From contig JACPUC010000010.1 in assembly GCA_016192455.1 (NCBI GenBank), positions 62,001-126,000 of the forward strand: DNA of 64,000 nucleotides, in the 5' to 3' direction. A program made the translations under genes and the position numbers. Source of the DNA: Candidatus Tectimicrobiota bacterium (GTDB taxonomy: Bacteria > JACPUC01). Shown here piece after piece: positions 1-9,115 of the stretch. Within the stretch, counting starts at the first letter, position 1; each line of letters opens with the position of its first letter. Under the pieces are notes generated by a model. It saw only the letters and a list, made by a program, of their open reading frames with translations, made no database searches and was not told the DNA's origin.

Positions 1-786
1 AGCGTCTCCGCCGTGGTGTCGGTAACGGTGCGCTCCGGCGTCGAGAACGGCACCCGTCCCGTCATCACCATGGCTGGATTCGGCACCACCGCTGATGCCT
101 TCTCCTCGACGCAGGGCGGCACCATCAAGATGATGGCCCAGGTGGTCGACAACGGCGGTCCCGGCAATCTCACCGTGGAGGTCTTCCTTGGGACGGCGAG
201 CGAGATCGGCACGCGCGTGCAGACGAAATTCTTCGACATGACGGATGCCGACGGCGACGGCATCTTCGAGTTCAGCCAGGCCTTTCCCGGTCTCGGCATC
301 AGCGGCGACATTCCGTTGCCGGGCCTGACGATCCGCGCCACCGATGCCGACGGCAACGTCACCTCCTGGCCGAACCTCGACGTGCGCGGGGTTGCCGCCC
401 CGACCTTCCCCCAGGCCCCCGTTCCCAGCCTGCCCAGCGTCTCGGTCGATACGCCGGTGATCCTCATGGCCGGCTTCGGCACCACGCCCTACACCTACGG
501 CGGCACCAACGGCGGCAGCGGGCGCATCCAGGCGCTGGTGACGGGCGGCGCCGCCCCGGTGCGCGTGGAGGTCTTCATCGAGGTGCGGGACCCGATTAAC
601 ATGACGACGACGCGCGCCCCCATCGTGCCGCTTGCCGACCCGGACGGCGACGGCCTCTACAGCGCGGAGTTCCCGCTCGGCGCCGGCGCATTCTCGCTCG
701 GCGAGCAGGATTTCGGGCTCATCATCGTGGCGACGGGGGCGAATGGACGCTCGGTCACCTGGCCGCACCTCAACATCGTCCGCTGA
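1..786 (+). CDS. Ig-like repeat surface/secreted protein, C-terminal part (partial at left edge)
   Basis: The reading frame is open from base 1, so the gene starts outside the window; only the last 261 codons are seen. The visible part holds two copies of a roughly 120-residue unit. Each opens with a VI(T/L)MAGFGTT-type motif, continues with a strand-rich region, then an acidic DxDGDGxFEF-like turn that resembles a calcium-binding loop, and ends in a (T/S)WPxL(D/N) motif. This is typical of large extracellular beta-sandwich repeat proteins. A clear homologue on the opposite strand runs off the right edge of the window (62361-64000). A strong hairpin follows the stop codon. I infer an exported adhesin-like or structural protein; no enzyme motif is visible and the signal peptide would lie upstream. 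Confidence 0.75.
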   Translation, partial: SVSAVVSVTVRSGVENGTRPVITMAGFGTTADAFSSTQGGTIKMMAQVVDNGGPGNLTVEVFLGTASEIGTRVQTKFFDMTDADGDGIFEFSQAFPGLGISGDIPLPGLTIRATDADGNVTSWPNLDVRGVAAPTFPQAPVPSLPSVSVDTPVILMAGFGTTPYTYGGTNGGSGRIQALVTGGAAPVRVEVFIEVRDPINMTTTRAPIVPLADPDGDGLYSAEFPLGAGAFSLGEQDFGLIIVATGANGRSVTWPHLNIVR

Positions 787-806
787 GGCGGAGCAGCGCC
801 GATGAA

Positions 807-838
807 CAGGGCCGGACCTCCCGGGAGGTCCGGCCCTG
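807..838 (+). terminator. Rho-independent-type terminator hairpin
   Basis: A perfect 32-nt palindrome (half-site CAGGGCCGGACCTCCC) begins 20 bases after the stop of the Ig-like gene and is followed by CCGTTTC. It lies between that gene and the convergent SirB1-like gene, so it may serve both directions. The T-run is weak. Confidence 0.65.
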
Positions 839-953
839 CCGTTTCTGGACACGCTGCCGCCCCAACCCCTCCGTCTGGCCGGAAGCGAGCGTTCCGCACC
901 CCTTTCGGTGCGTCGACGATCAACACGGCGCACCGACCGTCCGCGGAGCAGCC

Positions 954-1817
954 CTAGCGGCGCCGTTTCTCGAGGATTTCCACGAAGCGATGCAGTCGGC
1001 TGGCGCGCTGCTCCTCGCCGCCGTTGGCATAGATTTGCGCCAAGTTGCGCAGCATGCGGATGAGGATCTCGGCGTCACTTGAAGCCTGCAGGTACTCCTC
1101 GCGGAAGGAGAACCCGAAGCTGGCGAGGAGTTGGGCGCAATCGTGCCGAGCGAGGAGGCGGCCGCCGTTGAAGGCGTCGATGTAGACCTGGTAGTCCTCT
1201 GAGTCGTAGCGCAGGAGGAAGTGCGCCGGCATGCCGATGCCCACCACCGGCAAGCCGAGACGGCGGCAGATGAAGAGGTAGAGGGCGGAGAGGCTGATGG
1301 GGATGCCCAGCTTGCGTTCCAGGACGCGGTTCATGAAGCTGTTGTCGGGGTCGTAGTAGTTCTCGCGGTTGCCCCGGAAGCCGAGAACCTCGAAGAGCTG
1401 GAAGTTCACCGCCTCGATCTGCTCGTCCGGCTCGCGCGCCCGGCGCAGACGCTTGCGGATATCCTCGGCCATCTCGTCGAGGCCGCGGCGATGGGGCTGG
1501 CTGTCATAGTCGGGATAGGCGAAACGAGGCAGCAGAAAGACCCCCTCCTCGAGACTCGAGGCGCCGCCGGGGGTTTCGGCCAGCGCCTGAAACTGCCGCT
1601 CGAGCACCTTGGAGTTGATCTCTTCGAGGACGGCGCGGGCGCGCGCGCTGATGAGGGGGTTGGTGTCGTCCGCGGCCCGCAGGAGCGCGGCGGCGGCCCC
1701 CTCGCCGAGCTCCACCAGCTTGCGGCGCACCGACTTCCAGATGCCCGCGTCTTCCTCTTCCATGAGCTGCAGGAGCGCCTGCAGCTCCGCACCGTGACCA
1801 TGGGCGGGCTTACTCAT
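954..1817 (-). CDS. SirB1-family transglutaminase-like protein
   Basis: The product is 287 aa. Residues 1-75 are helical and HEAT-like (KSVRRKLVELGEGAAAALL). They are followed by the SirB1/Transglut_core2 domain with the conserved FRGNRENYYDPDNSFMNRV and GIPISLSALYLFICRRLGL segments and a GMPAHFLLRY motif. In this family the papain-like fold usually lacks a proven transglutaminase activity, and the cellular role is poorly known. The start ATG overlaps the stop of the upstream CoA ligase gene by four bases (ATGA), so the two are translationally coupled. Length and motif order match the usual family size of about 270-290 aa. Confidence 0.8.
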   Translation of the reverse strand: MSKPAHGHGAELQALLQLMEEEDAGIWKSVRRKLVELGEGAAAALLRAADDTNPLISARARAVLEEINSKVLERQFQALAETPGGASSLEEGVFLLPRFAYPDYDSQPHRRGLDEMAEDIRKRLRRAREPDEQIEAVNFQLFEVLGFRGNRENYYDPDNSFMNRVLERKLGIPISLSALYLFICRRLGLPVVGIGMPAHFLLRYDSEDYQVYIDAFNGGRLLARHDCAQLLASFGFSFREEYLQASSDAEILIRMLRNLAQIYANGGEEQRASRLHRFVEILEKRRR

Positions 1818-3199
1818 CTATACAGCTCCAAACGCTCCTCCTTGGGGCGATGGTCGAAGATGCGTTTGCTCTTCAGCTCGTAGCGCGGCAGGGTCTGCGG
1901 CGGCACCACCTCGGTCTCCAGGCGCACGCCGATGGCGTCGCGGTAGACCGCTTCGGCCTGCGCGGCCACGGTGGCATAGTCTGTCGCCGGCACGCTGGGG
2001 TCGACCTCGATCTTCACCAGCATGCGGTCCATCCCCTCCGCCCGCGAGATGTGCAGCTCATAGTGCGGCGAGGCGCCAGGGACCTTGGCCAGGAGGTTCT
2101 CGATGGCGGTGGGATAGATGTTGACGCCGCGGATCGTCACCATGAAGTCGGAGCGCCCCAGGACGCTGCCGTCGAGCCAGCTCCAGGTCCAGCCGCAGCC
2201 GTGCTCGTGGCGGGCGGACCGGCGCACCAGGTCGTGGGTGCGGTACTTGATGAAGACCTGGCCGGTGTGCGCGAAGGTGGAGACGATGTTCTCCCCCACC
2301 TCGCCGTCGGGGACACGCTCCCCGGTGGCCGGATCAGCGCTGAACGAGTGGTAGGCCGACTCGACGGCATGCACGCCGCCGGCGTGCGCCCGGCACTCAA
2401 TGAAGCCGAGGTTCACTTCGCCGATGCCGTAGAAATCGCACACCGTGGCGCCCCAACCCTGTTCCAGGTAGCGGCGCGTGGTGGGGATGTTGAAGCCCGC
2501 CTCGCCGCCGCCGCTGACGAACTTCACGCTGCTGCGGCTCAGGTCGATGCCCTGCTTGCGCGCCAGATCGAGGAGGTGCACGAGGTAGGTCGGTGTCCCC
2601 ACCACGACGGTCGGCTGCAGGTCGAGAATCTGCTGGATGCGCTGCTCGCTGGTCATGCCGCCGCCGGAGTAGACCGTGGCGCCGATGGCGCGCACCCCCC
2701 AGTAGGCGCTCCAGAGGCCGATCCAGAGCCCCCAGTTGAAGCAGAAGTAGAAGCGGTCGCTGGGGCGGATGCCGCAGTCCCAGAACATGATGGCCCACTC
2801 ATCGCCGCAGCGCAGGCTGTCGTAATGGGTGAAGGCTTCGCGCAGGGGCGCCCCCGTGGTTCCGGAGGTCTGGAAGTAGTAGAGGTGGTAGTCCTCGGGC
2901 AGCGCCATGGAGGGGAAGAGGGACGTCTCCTGCTCCTTCAGGAAGTCGGGCTTATCGGTGAACGGCACCTTGGTGTAGAAGTCCTCCCAGGTATGGACAT
3001 CCTCCGGCGTGATCCCGGCCTTGTCGTAGAGGCGGCGATAGAGCGGCGAGTTCCGGTAGGCGTAAGCGAGGAGCAGCTTGATGCGGCGCCAGTGCAGCTC
3101 ATCGAGCTGCTCGCGCGGCAGCGTCATGAGGTACTCGTTCCAGAAACTGTTCCGCGCCGCCCGCGGGCCGAAGATTGGGCGAACGTCGCCTTGGCTCAC
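1814..3199 (-). CDS. Phenylacetate-CoA ligase-like AMP-forming enzyme
   Basis: The product is 461 aa and belongs to the PaaK-like branch of adenylate-forming enzymes. The phosphate-binding loop is visible as YYFQTSGTTGAPLREAF, followed by the adenine-binding region FYGIGEVNLGF and the C-terminal AMP-binding domain with RGVNIYPTAIE. The family activates aryl or acyl acids to CoA thioesters with ATP. The gene starts at GTG 3199, supported by AAGGAGAT nine bases upstream; the nearby ATG is out of frame. It is divergent from the ferredoxin oxidoreductase cluster. In Azoarcus the phenylglyoxylate oxidoreductase genes also sit beside a phenylacetate-CoA ligase, so an aromatic acid substrate is a reasonable inference. 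Confidence 0.8.
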   Translation of the reverse strand: MSQGDVRPIFGPRAARNSFWNEYLMTLPREQLDELHWRRIKLLLAYAYRNSPLYRRLYDKAGITPEDVHTWEDFYTKVPFTDKPDFLKEQETSLFPSMALPEDYHLYYFQTSGTTGAPLREAFTHYDSLRCGDEWAIMFWDCGIRPSDRFYFCFNWGLWIGLWSAYWGVRAIGATVYSGGGMTSEQRIQQILDLQPTVVVGTPTYLVHLLDLARKQGIDLSRSSVKFVSGGGEAGFNIPTTRRYLEQGWGATVCDFYGIGEVNLGFIECRAHAGGVHAVESAYHSFSADPATGERVPDGEVGENIVSTFAHTGQVFIKYRTHDLVRRSARHEHGCGWTWSWLDGSVLGRSDFMVTIRGVNIYPTAIENLLAKVPGASPHYELHISRAEGMDRMLVKIEVDPSVPATDYATVAAQAEAVYRDAIGVRLETEVVPPQTLPRYELKSKRIFDHRPKEERLELYR

Positions 3200-3338
3200 G
3201 AGACCATCTCCTTATAGACAAAGGCATGGCTCGCATGGAGCGGCGCACTCGGCTCGCCCCAAACCAGCGCGCGACTAAGCTCCAGTCCAGTCTAGCACGA
3301 TCCACGTGCTCCTGCCATGAGAGGTGCGGCCCACCGAA

Positions 3339-3401
3339 ATGGTGCAAATCACCATCGCTGTCAGTATAAGCATGGCGCGGGCTAAGTCGTTCTCATATAA
3401 T
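3339..3401 (+). promoter_or_regulatory. Divergent intergenic region with operator-like inverted repeat and TATAAT box
   Basis: The 336-bp gap between the divergent CoA ligase and oxidoreductase genes holds a perfect inverted repeat, ATGGTG-N5-CACCAT (3339-3355), and a consensus TATAAT at 3396-3401 reading toward the oxidoreductase genes. No good -35 box sits 17 bases upstream, so an activator may be needed. No gene was found in the rest of the gap. Confidence 0.4.
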
Positions 3402-3535
3402 ACATTCGTCCCACAGGGACAGGCTGAGGGGTCAACGGCCTGGGTCTTTAACCGGCATGACGCGAGCCGGCGGGTTCCTGGCGGCAGGCGGCGCCGCGCC
3501 GCGGGTGATGCCGACATGGCGCGGGGTAGGGTGCG

Positions 3536-4096
3536 ATGAAGAAAATCCTGATTCATGGTCGCGGCGGCCAGGGCGCCAAGCTGGCCGGCGAACTCATCAT
3601 CGCCACGCTCTTCAAGCAGGGGCGCATGGTCCAGGGCATGCCGCTGTACACCGGCGCCAAGATGGGGCAGCCCCTGGTCTACTCGATCAAGATCGACCCC
3701 AGCGGCGACCGGGCCCTGCCGACCACCGGCATCGACGGCATCGTCGTGCTGCACCCCAACATGCTGACGCCCAACCTGACCAAGAACGCCAACCCCGGCT
3801 GCTACGTCCTCATCAACTGCCCGGAGGGGCCGGAAGCTTACGAGGGGCTGGCCGACATCGTCGCCTGCGTGGACGGCAATCGCATCGCCCGCGAGCACGG
3901 CCTGGTGAAGGCCAACGTGCCCACGGTCAGCACCACCATGGCCGGCGCCTTCACGCGCGTCAGCGAACTCTTTCCCTTCGAGGCCATGACGCAAGCCATT
4001 CGCGAGTATTTCCCCCGCCATGCCGAGGTGAACATCGAGGTTGCCAGGCGCGGCTTCAGTGAAGTTCAGCTCCTTGAGAGAATCCGACATGCGTGA
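3536..4096 (+). CDS. 2-oxoacid:ferredoxin oxidoreductase, gamma subunit
   Basis: The product is 186 aa and shows the gamma-subunit opening GRGGQGAKLAGELI, which is typical of PorC/PadE-type subunits of the pyruvate:ferredoxin oxidoreductase family. The length fits the usual 180-190 aa. It is the first gene of a five-gene cluster (gamma, two FAD/NAD(P)/Fe-S subunits, alpha, beta) and overlaps the next gene by eight bases. Together the subunits should oxidatively decarboxylate a 2-oxoacid to its acyl-CoA. The 2-oxoacid cannot be assigned from sequence; pyruvate, branched-chain oxoacids, phenylglyoxylate and indolepyruvate are all possible. Confidence 0.85.
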   Translation: MKKILIHGRGGQGAKLAGELIIATLFKQGRMVQGMPLYTGAKMGQPLVYSIKIDPSGDRALPTTGIDGIVVLHPNMLTPNLTKNANPGCYVLINCPEGPEAYEGLADIVACVDGNRIAREHGLVKANVPTVSTTMAGAFTRVSELFPFEAMTQAIREYFPRHAEVNIEVARRGFSEVQLLERIRHA

Positions 4097-5810
4097 CGTC
4101 CGCTTTCATTCCGAAGGGGTGTCGCTCGACCTTGACATCAGCTCGCAGCGCACCCTGATTCCAATCTATGATTTCCACGAGAAGACCAGCCCCTGCCGCG
4201 TCGGCTGCCCCGCCGGGCACAACATCGCCTGGGCCCTGAATCAGGTGCGCAACGGCGACTTCAGCGCCGCCCTCGAGCTGTTCCGCGAGGAAAGCCCGTT
4301 CCCGTCCATCACCGGTCGCGTTTGCTACCACCCCTGCGAGCCGGTCTGCAACCGCGGCGCGCACGACGAGCCCCTGGCGATCAACATGCTCGAGCGCGCC
4401 ATGGCGGATCATGGGAAAGCAGCGCTGCCCGAGCCGTTGGCGCGTCATCCCGAGCAGATCGCCGTGATCGGCAGCGGGCCGGCGGGGCTCACCGCCGCCT
4501 ACCACCTGAGGTGGCTCGGCTACCGGGTGACGGTCTACGAGAAGCAGCAAGAGGCCGGCGGCGTGCTGCGCTACGGCATCCCCGACTATCGCCTGCCGAA
4601 GACCATCGTGCGCCGCGAAGTGGCACACCTGGCGCGCATGGGGATCGCGTTCCGCACCGGCGTGGCGGTCGGCTCCGACCTGCCCTTCGAGGAGCTCCTC
4701 GACGATCATGACGCCCTCTTCCTGGGAATCGGGCTGTCGGCGGGGCGCAAGCTGCCGCTGGAGGGGATTGATGCGCTCTCCTCGATGGCCGGCCTCGATT
4801 TCCTCTGGCGCGCCAAGGAGGGGTTGATCACCGAGCTGCGCGGCCGCGTCCTGGTGATCGGCGGCGGCGACGTGGCCATCGACGTGGCGCGTTCGGCGCG
4901 CCGTCTCGGCGCCGCATCGGTGGCTCTCTACTGCCTCGAGGATCGCCAGCACATGCCGGCCCACCCCGAGGAGGTCCACGAGGCCGGGCAGGAGAAGGTG
5001 GCGATCACCCCCGGCTGGGCGCCGGTCGCGCTCGCCTCGCGGCCCGACGGCGTCGTCGTGGAAATGCGCGGGGTGGACCGTCTGGAGAGCGGCCGCCCGG
5101 TCTTCAACGAGGCGCGCACCGAGGTTGCCTGCGACCACATCCTTTACGCCATCGGCCAGCAGGCGGAGGCGGCCTTCTTGCCGGCGGACTGGCTGACGGA
5201 CGGCCGGCTGCGCGTCAACGCCGTGGGCCAGACGGCGCACCCGAAGGTCTTCGCGGGCGGCGACATCGCCGGCAGCTACAACGTCGTGCAGGCCATCGGC
5301 GCCGCCAAGCTGGCCGTCCTTGGCATCGACTGCGCATTGCGCGGCCGCGACTGGCGCGCCTGGCTGCCGCGGATCAAGCTCGGCAACGGCCAGGCCATCT
5401 CGCTGCGCGCCTATCGGCAGCTCATCGTCGGTCAGCAGGCGCCGCAGGCGCGCTCCGTGGTGCCGTACGAAGCGATCAACGCCGACTACTTCCCGCGCCG
5501 CGAGCGCCTCGCCCGGCCGCACCTGGCCGTGGCGGAGCCCCGGAGCTTCGCGGAGGTGAACACCGAGGTCCCGAAGGACATCGCCATCCGCGAGGCGTCG
5601 CGCTGCTTCCACTGCGGCGAGTGCACGGTCTGCGGCAACTGCTTCATCTACTGCCCCGACTCGGCCGTGGTGCAGCGCCAGGACGGTTTCTTCGCCATCA
5701 ACGAGCTGCAGTGCAAGGGCTGCGGCCAGTGCGTGCAGGAGTGCCCGCGCGACGCCATGAGCATGGTGCTGGACCTGAAGCCGGAGAGCCAGGCGGCGGC
5801 GGTCGCCTGA
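4089..5810 (+). CDS. GltD-like FAD/NAD(P) oxidoreductase subunit with C-terminal 2[4Fe-4S] ferredoxin domain (copy 1)
   Basis: The product is 573 aa. The N-terminal Fe-S domain of glutamate synthase beta-type proteins is present (CRVGCPAGHNIAWAL, then GRVCYHPCEPVCNRG). It is followed by the FAD dinucleotide fold IAVIGSGPAGLTAAYHL, the NAD(P) fold VLVIGGGDVAIDVARSARRLG, and a ferredoxin-like tail CFHCGECTVCGNCFIYCPDS...CKGCGQCVQECP that can hold two [4Fe-4S] clusters. The start at 4089 was chosen because the paralogue downstream begins at the same residue; an upstream in-frame ATG at 4041 is less likely. The role is probably electron transfer between the oxoacid oxidoreductase core and NAD(P), as PadH does in phenylglyoxylate dehydrogenase. 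Confidence 0.85.
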   Translation: MRDVRFHSEGVSLDLDISSQRTLIPIYDFHEKTSPCRVGCPAGHNIAWALNQVRNGDFSAALELFREESPFPSITGRVCYHPCEPVCNRGAHDEPLAINMLERAMADHGKAALPEPLARHPEQIAVIGSGPAGLTAAYHLRWLGYRVTVYEKQQEAGGVLRYGIPDYRLPKTIVRREVAHLARMGIAFRTGVAVGSDLPFEELLDDHDALFLGIGLSAGRKLPLEGIDALSSMAGLDFLWRAKEGLITELRGRVLVIGGGDVAIDVARSARRLGAASVALYCLEDRQHMPAHPEEVHEAGQEKVAITPGWAPVALASRPDGVVVEMRGVDRLESGRPVFNEARTEVACDHILYAIGQQAEAAFLPADWLTDGRLRVNAVGQTAHPKVFAGGDIAGSYNVVQAIGAAKLAVLGIDCALRGRDWRAWLPRIKLGNGQAISLRAYRQLIVGQQAPQARSVVPYEAINADYFPRRERLARPHLAVAEPRSFAEVNTEVPKDIAIREASRCFHCGECTVCGNCFIYCPDSAVVQRQDGFFAINELQCKGCGQCVQECPRDAMSMVLDLKPESQAAAVA

Positions 5811-6003
5811 GCGCCGCGCGTCATGGCGCCAGGCAGAAGTGGGGCGTATATTGCTGAACTGGTCCGGAGGCGTCGCCCTCCTCGCCCGGCCGGGAGCCGG
5901 CGCGTCACGGCGAAGCAGACGCCTCGCGGCATCGCCCCGCAACGCCGAGCCACCGTCGCCGGCCGCGCTGTCCACGAAGTTCGCCCCCGGGAGTGAGTTC
6001 AGT

Positions 6004-7725
6004 ATGGGTGACCTGCGCTTCACCTCGAAAGGCTTGTCGTACGAGGTCGACATCAGCTCCCAGCGCACCATGGTGCCCGTCTACGACTTTCCCCAGAAGA
6101 CCAGTCCCTGCCGCGTCGGCTGTCCGGCGGGGCATGACATTGCCTGGGCGCTCTACCTGGTCCGCCAGGGCGAGTTCGGCGCCGCCCTGGCGCTGTTCCG
6201 CGAGGAGAGTCCCTTCCCATCCATCACCGGGCGCGTCTGCTACTACCCCTGCGAGGCAGTCTGCAACCGCGGCGAGCACGACGAGGCGCTGGCCATCAAC
6301 ATGCTCGAACGGGCTCTGGCGGATCACGGCACCATCCCAGCCCCCCGGCCCCTCGCCAGCCATGCCGAGCACATCGCCGTCGTCGGCAGCGGCCCCGCCG
6401 GCTTGACCGCCGCCTACCACCTGGCGTGGCTGGGCTATCGCGTCACGGTCTACGAGAAGGAGCAAGAGATCGGCGGGGTGCTGCGCTACGGCATCCCGGA
6501 CTACCGCCTGCCGCGGCAGGTGGTGCGCGACGTCGAGGCGATGCTGCGCGGCATGGGGGTGGCGTTCCGCACCGGCGCGGCCGTGGGGCCCGAGCTTCCC
6601 TTCAAGACCCTCCTGGCCGAGCATGACGCCCTCTTCCTCGGCGTCGGCCTGTCGGAGGCGCGCGCCCTGACGCTGAAGGGGATCGAGGCGGTCTCCTCGA
6701 TGCCAGGCATCGAGTTCCTCTACCGCGCCAAGGAGGGCCGCGTGCGGAGCATCGAGGGACACGTGCTGGTCATCGGGGCAGGCGACGTGGCCCTCGACGT
6801 AGCGCGCTCGGCCAAGCGCCTGGGCGCCGACAAGGTGAGCATCTACTACCGCGTCCACCTGCGGGCGCATCCGGAGGAGCTGCGCGAGGCGGCGCGGGAG
6901 CGCATCAGCATCGACGGCGGCTGGGAGCCGGTGCGCCTGGCGCCCCAGAAGGATGGCGGCGTCGTGGTGCGCATGCAGGGGGTCGATCACCTCGTGGAGG
7001 GTCGCGCCGTCCACAACGAGCGGCAGACCGAGGTGCGCTGCGACCACATCATCTACGCCGTCGGCCAGCGCGCCAACGCCTCCTTCCTGCCGCCCGAACT
7101 GCTCAGCAACGGCGGCCTGGCCGTCAATGCCCTGGGCCAGACGGCGCACCCCAAGGTGTTCGCCGGCGGCGACATCACCGGATCGTACAACGTCGTTGAG
7201 GCGATCGGCGGAGCGAAGCGCGCCGTCATCGGCATCGACAGCCTGCTGCGGGGACGGGACGGCGCGGCGCTGCTGGCGCGCGTCAGCCTCGGCGAGTCTC
7301 GGCCCGGGGAATCTCCGCCCGTCTCGCTGCGCTCCTATCGCCAGCTCCTGGGCGGCGAGGCGGCGCCCCTGGTGCGGCAGAGCGTGCCATACGCCGCCAT
7401 CAACGCCGACTACTTCCCGCCGCAAGAGCGCGTCGGCCGGCCCCACCTGGGCCTCGACGAGCGCCGCGGCCTATGTGACGAGGTGAACCTCGAGGTGCCG
7501 CGGGAGGTAGCGATCCGCGAGGCGTCGCGCTGCTTCCACTGCGGCGAGTGCACGGTCTGCGGCAACTGCTTCATCTACTGCCCAGACTCGGCCGTGCTGC
7601 AGGGGGAGGATGGCTTCTTCAGCATCAACGGCATGCAGTGCAAGGGCTGCGGCCAGTGCGTGGCGGAGTGCCCGCGCAGCGCCATGAGCATGGTGCCCGA
7701 AGGCGACGCCGTGGCGGTCGCCTAA
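6004..7725 (+). CDS. GltD-like FAD/NAD(P) oxidoreductase subunit with C-terminal 2[4Fe-4S] ferredoxin domain (copy 2)
   Basis: This tandem paralogue of the preceding gene has exactly the same length, 573 aa. It keeps both N-terminal cysteine motifs, the FAD fold (IAVVGSGPAGLTAAYHLAWL), the NAD(P) fold (VLVIGAGDVALDVARSAKRLG) and the eight-cysteine ferredoxin tail. The start ATG 6004 matches the start of copy 1 by alignment (MGDLRFTSKG versus MRDVRFHSEG). The copies differ just after the NAD(P) fold, where CLEDRQHMPAHPEE becomes YYRVHLRAHPEE. A 193-bp non-coding gap separates the two. Whether the copies form one heteromer or serve different partners cannot be told. Confidence 0.85.
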   Translation: MGDLRFTSKGLSYEVDISSQRTMVPVYDFPQKTSPCRVGCPAGHDIAWALYLVRQGEFGAALALFREESPFPSITGRVCYYPCEAVCNRGEHDEALAINMLERALADHGTIPAPRPLASHAEHIAVVGSGPAGLTAAYHLAWLGYRVTVYEKEQEIGGVLRYGIPDYRLPRQVVRDVEAMLRGMGVAFRTGAAVGPELPFKTLLAEHDALFLGVGLSEARALTLKGIEAVSSMPGIEFLYRAKEGRVRSIEGHVLVIGAGDVALDVARSAKRLGADKVSIYYRVHLRAHPEELREAARERISIDGGWEPVRLAPQKDGGVVVRMQGVDHLVEGRAVHNERQTEVRCDHIIYAVGQRANASFLPPELLSNGGLAVNALGQTAHPKVFAGGDITGSYNVVEAIGGAKRAVIGIDSLLRGRDGAALLARVSLGESRPGESPPVSLRSYRQLLGGEAAPLVRQSVPYAAINADYFPPQERVGRPHLGLDERRGLCDEVNLEVPREVAIREASRCFHCGECTVCGNCFIYCPDSAVLQGEDGFFSINGMQCKGCGQCVAECPRSAMSMVPEGDAVAVA

Positions 7726-7862
7726 GCCGCTGGCCGGCGCCCCGCGCCTGGCCCGGCGCCACGCCATTAGGGTAGGCGAGCGTGCCGGCCGCCGCGTGCC
7801 GGTGGGGGGGCCGGCCTCCACAACGTGGCATCCGTGCGTGTCAGTGTCATGAGAGGCGGTCA

Positions 7863-9005
7863 ATGCGTACAATGATGAATGGCGCCGAGGCGATGGCCGA
7901 AGCGGCAAAGCTGTCCGGCGTGAAGGTGACGGCGGTCTTCCCCATCACGCCGCAGACGGAGGTTGCGGAGCTCCTCTGCAACACACCCGGCATCACCACC
8001 TTGCGCGGCAACTCCGAGTACAACGTCATGGCCCTCACCCAGGGGGCGGCGTGGGGTGGGGCGCGCGTCTTCACGGTGACGGCCGGCCAGGGCCTTGTCT
8101 TGATGAGCGAGCTGATGTGGGAGGTGGCGGGGAACCGCCTGCCCATCGTCATGGGGGTCTTCAGCCGCTCCCTGAAGGGTCCCACCTGGAGCCTCGGCTC
8201 ACAGCAGAACGACGCCCTGATGATGCGCGACACCGGCTGGCTGCAGTTCTACTGCGAGTCGGCGCAGGAGATCCTCGACTACATCCTCATCGCCTACAAG
8301 CTCTGCGAGCAGGTGAGCATGCCGGCGATGGTGGTGGGGGACGGCTTCTACCTCAGCCATACGACGGAACCCATCGACCTGCCCGAGCCCGAGCAGGTGG
8401 CGCGCTTCCTGCTTCCGGAGCCGCCGCAGAAGGTCCTGCCGATCGGCCTCGGCGCCACCGATTTCGCCAGCAAACGTCCACCCGTGGACTACTACCACTT
8501 CTACGAAGAGCTGAACGACGAAGTCCGCAATCTCCCCGAGGGTCCCCTGCCGCACGTTTTCGAAGAGTTCGCCCGCCTCTTCGGGCGCGAGCGGGGGCTT
8601 GTGGAGACCCACAACTGCGACCGCGCCAGGACGGTCTTCGTCACCTCCGGCATCACCAGCGGCACGGTGCGGGCCTACATCAACGAACACCCGGAGAGCT
8701 GCGCGGCGGTCGGTCTCATCAAGCTGCTGGGGCTGCGGCCCTTCCCGGAGCGCGAGCTGCTGGCGGCCATCGGCCCGCAGGTGGAGAACCTGGTAGTGAT
8801 CGACCGCAACGTCTCGGTCGGCCGCGGCGGCATCTGGGCGCAGGAGATCGCCGCCACCCTCTTCAACCGACCGGGGCCGCGGCCGACGCTCTTCAACTAC
8901 ATCGTCGGGATCGGCGGCGAGAACGTCGACCAGCAGGTGATCGAGCGCATCCACAAGGACATCATCAGCGGCAACGCGGAGACTGTGCCGCGCTTCATCC
9001 ACTAA
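7863..9005 (+). CDS. 2-oxoacid:ferredoxin oxidoreductase, alpha subunit
   Basis: The product is 380 aa and begins with the alpha-subunit signature NGAEAMAEAAKLSGVKVTAVFPITPQ, cut here to its key part GVKVTAVFPITPQTE, and carries GGARVFTVTAGQGLVLMSE, the segment that contacts the thiamine pyrophosphate site. The C-terminal transketolase-like domain (FVTSGITSGTVRAYI, LIKLLGLRPFPERELLAAI, VVIDRNVSVG) is complete. The start ATG 7863 has AGAGGCGG just upstream. It lies between the second FAD/Fe-S subunit and the beta subunit, in the gene order gamma, FAD-FeS, FAD-FeS, alpha, beta. It lacks its own ferredoxin domain, which fits the ferredoxin domains being fused to the FAD subunits. Confidence 0.87.
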   Translation: MRTMMNGAEAMAEAAKLSGVKVTAVFPITPQTEVAELLCNTPGITTLRGNSEYNVMALTQGAAWGGARVFTVTAGQGLVLMSELMWEVAGNRLPIVMGVFSRSLKGPTWSLGSQQNDALMMRDTGWLQFYCESAQEILDYILIAYKLCEQVSMPAMVVGDGFYLSHTTEPIDLPEPEQVARFLLPEPPQKVLPIGLGATDFASKRPPVDYYHFYEELNDEVRNLPEGPLPHVFEEFARLFGRERGLVETHNCDRARTVFVTSGITSGTVRAYINEHPESCAAVGLIKLLGLRPFPERELLAAIGPQVENLVVIDRNVSVGRGGIWAQEIAATLFNRPGPRPTLFNYIVGIGGENVDQQVIERIHKDIISGNAETVPRFIH

Positions 9006-9115
9006 CAGCCCGACACGGTTGGCAGGCGGCCGCCGCGGCGCTGCTTTCGAGCCCGGCGGCAACCTCCTCAGCCGGCAGCATAGAGCCTCGACCAGCGAGG
9101 CGGGACGAGCAGCGT

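Noticed and set aside
4056-6071. A 671-codon open frame on the minus strand opposite the oxidoreductase genes
   Set aside because: It is arginine-, alanine- and histidine-rich, has no domain, and lies antisense to a clearly conserved flavoprotein gene; it is a high-GC shadow frame.
8051-9115. Long upstream extension of the beta-subunit frame
   Set aside because: The extension lies inside the alpha-subunit gene in another frame and is low-complexity; homology starts at ATG 9116.
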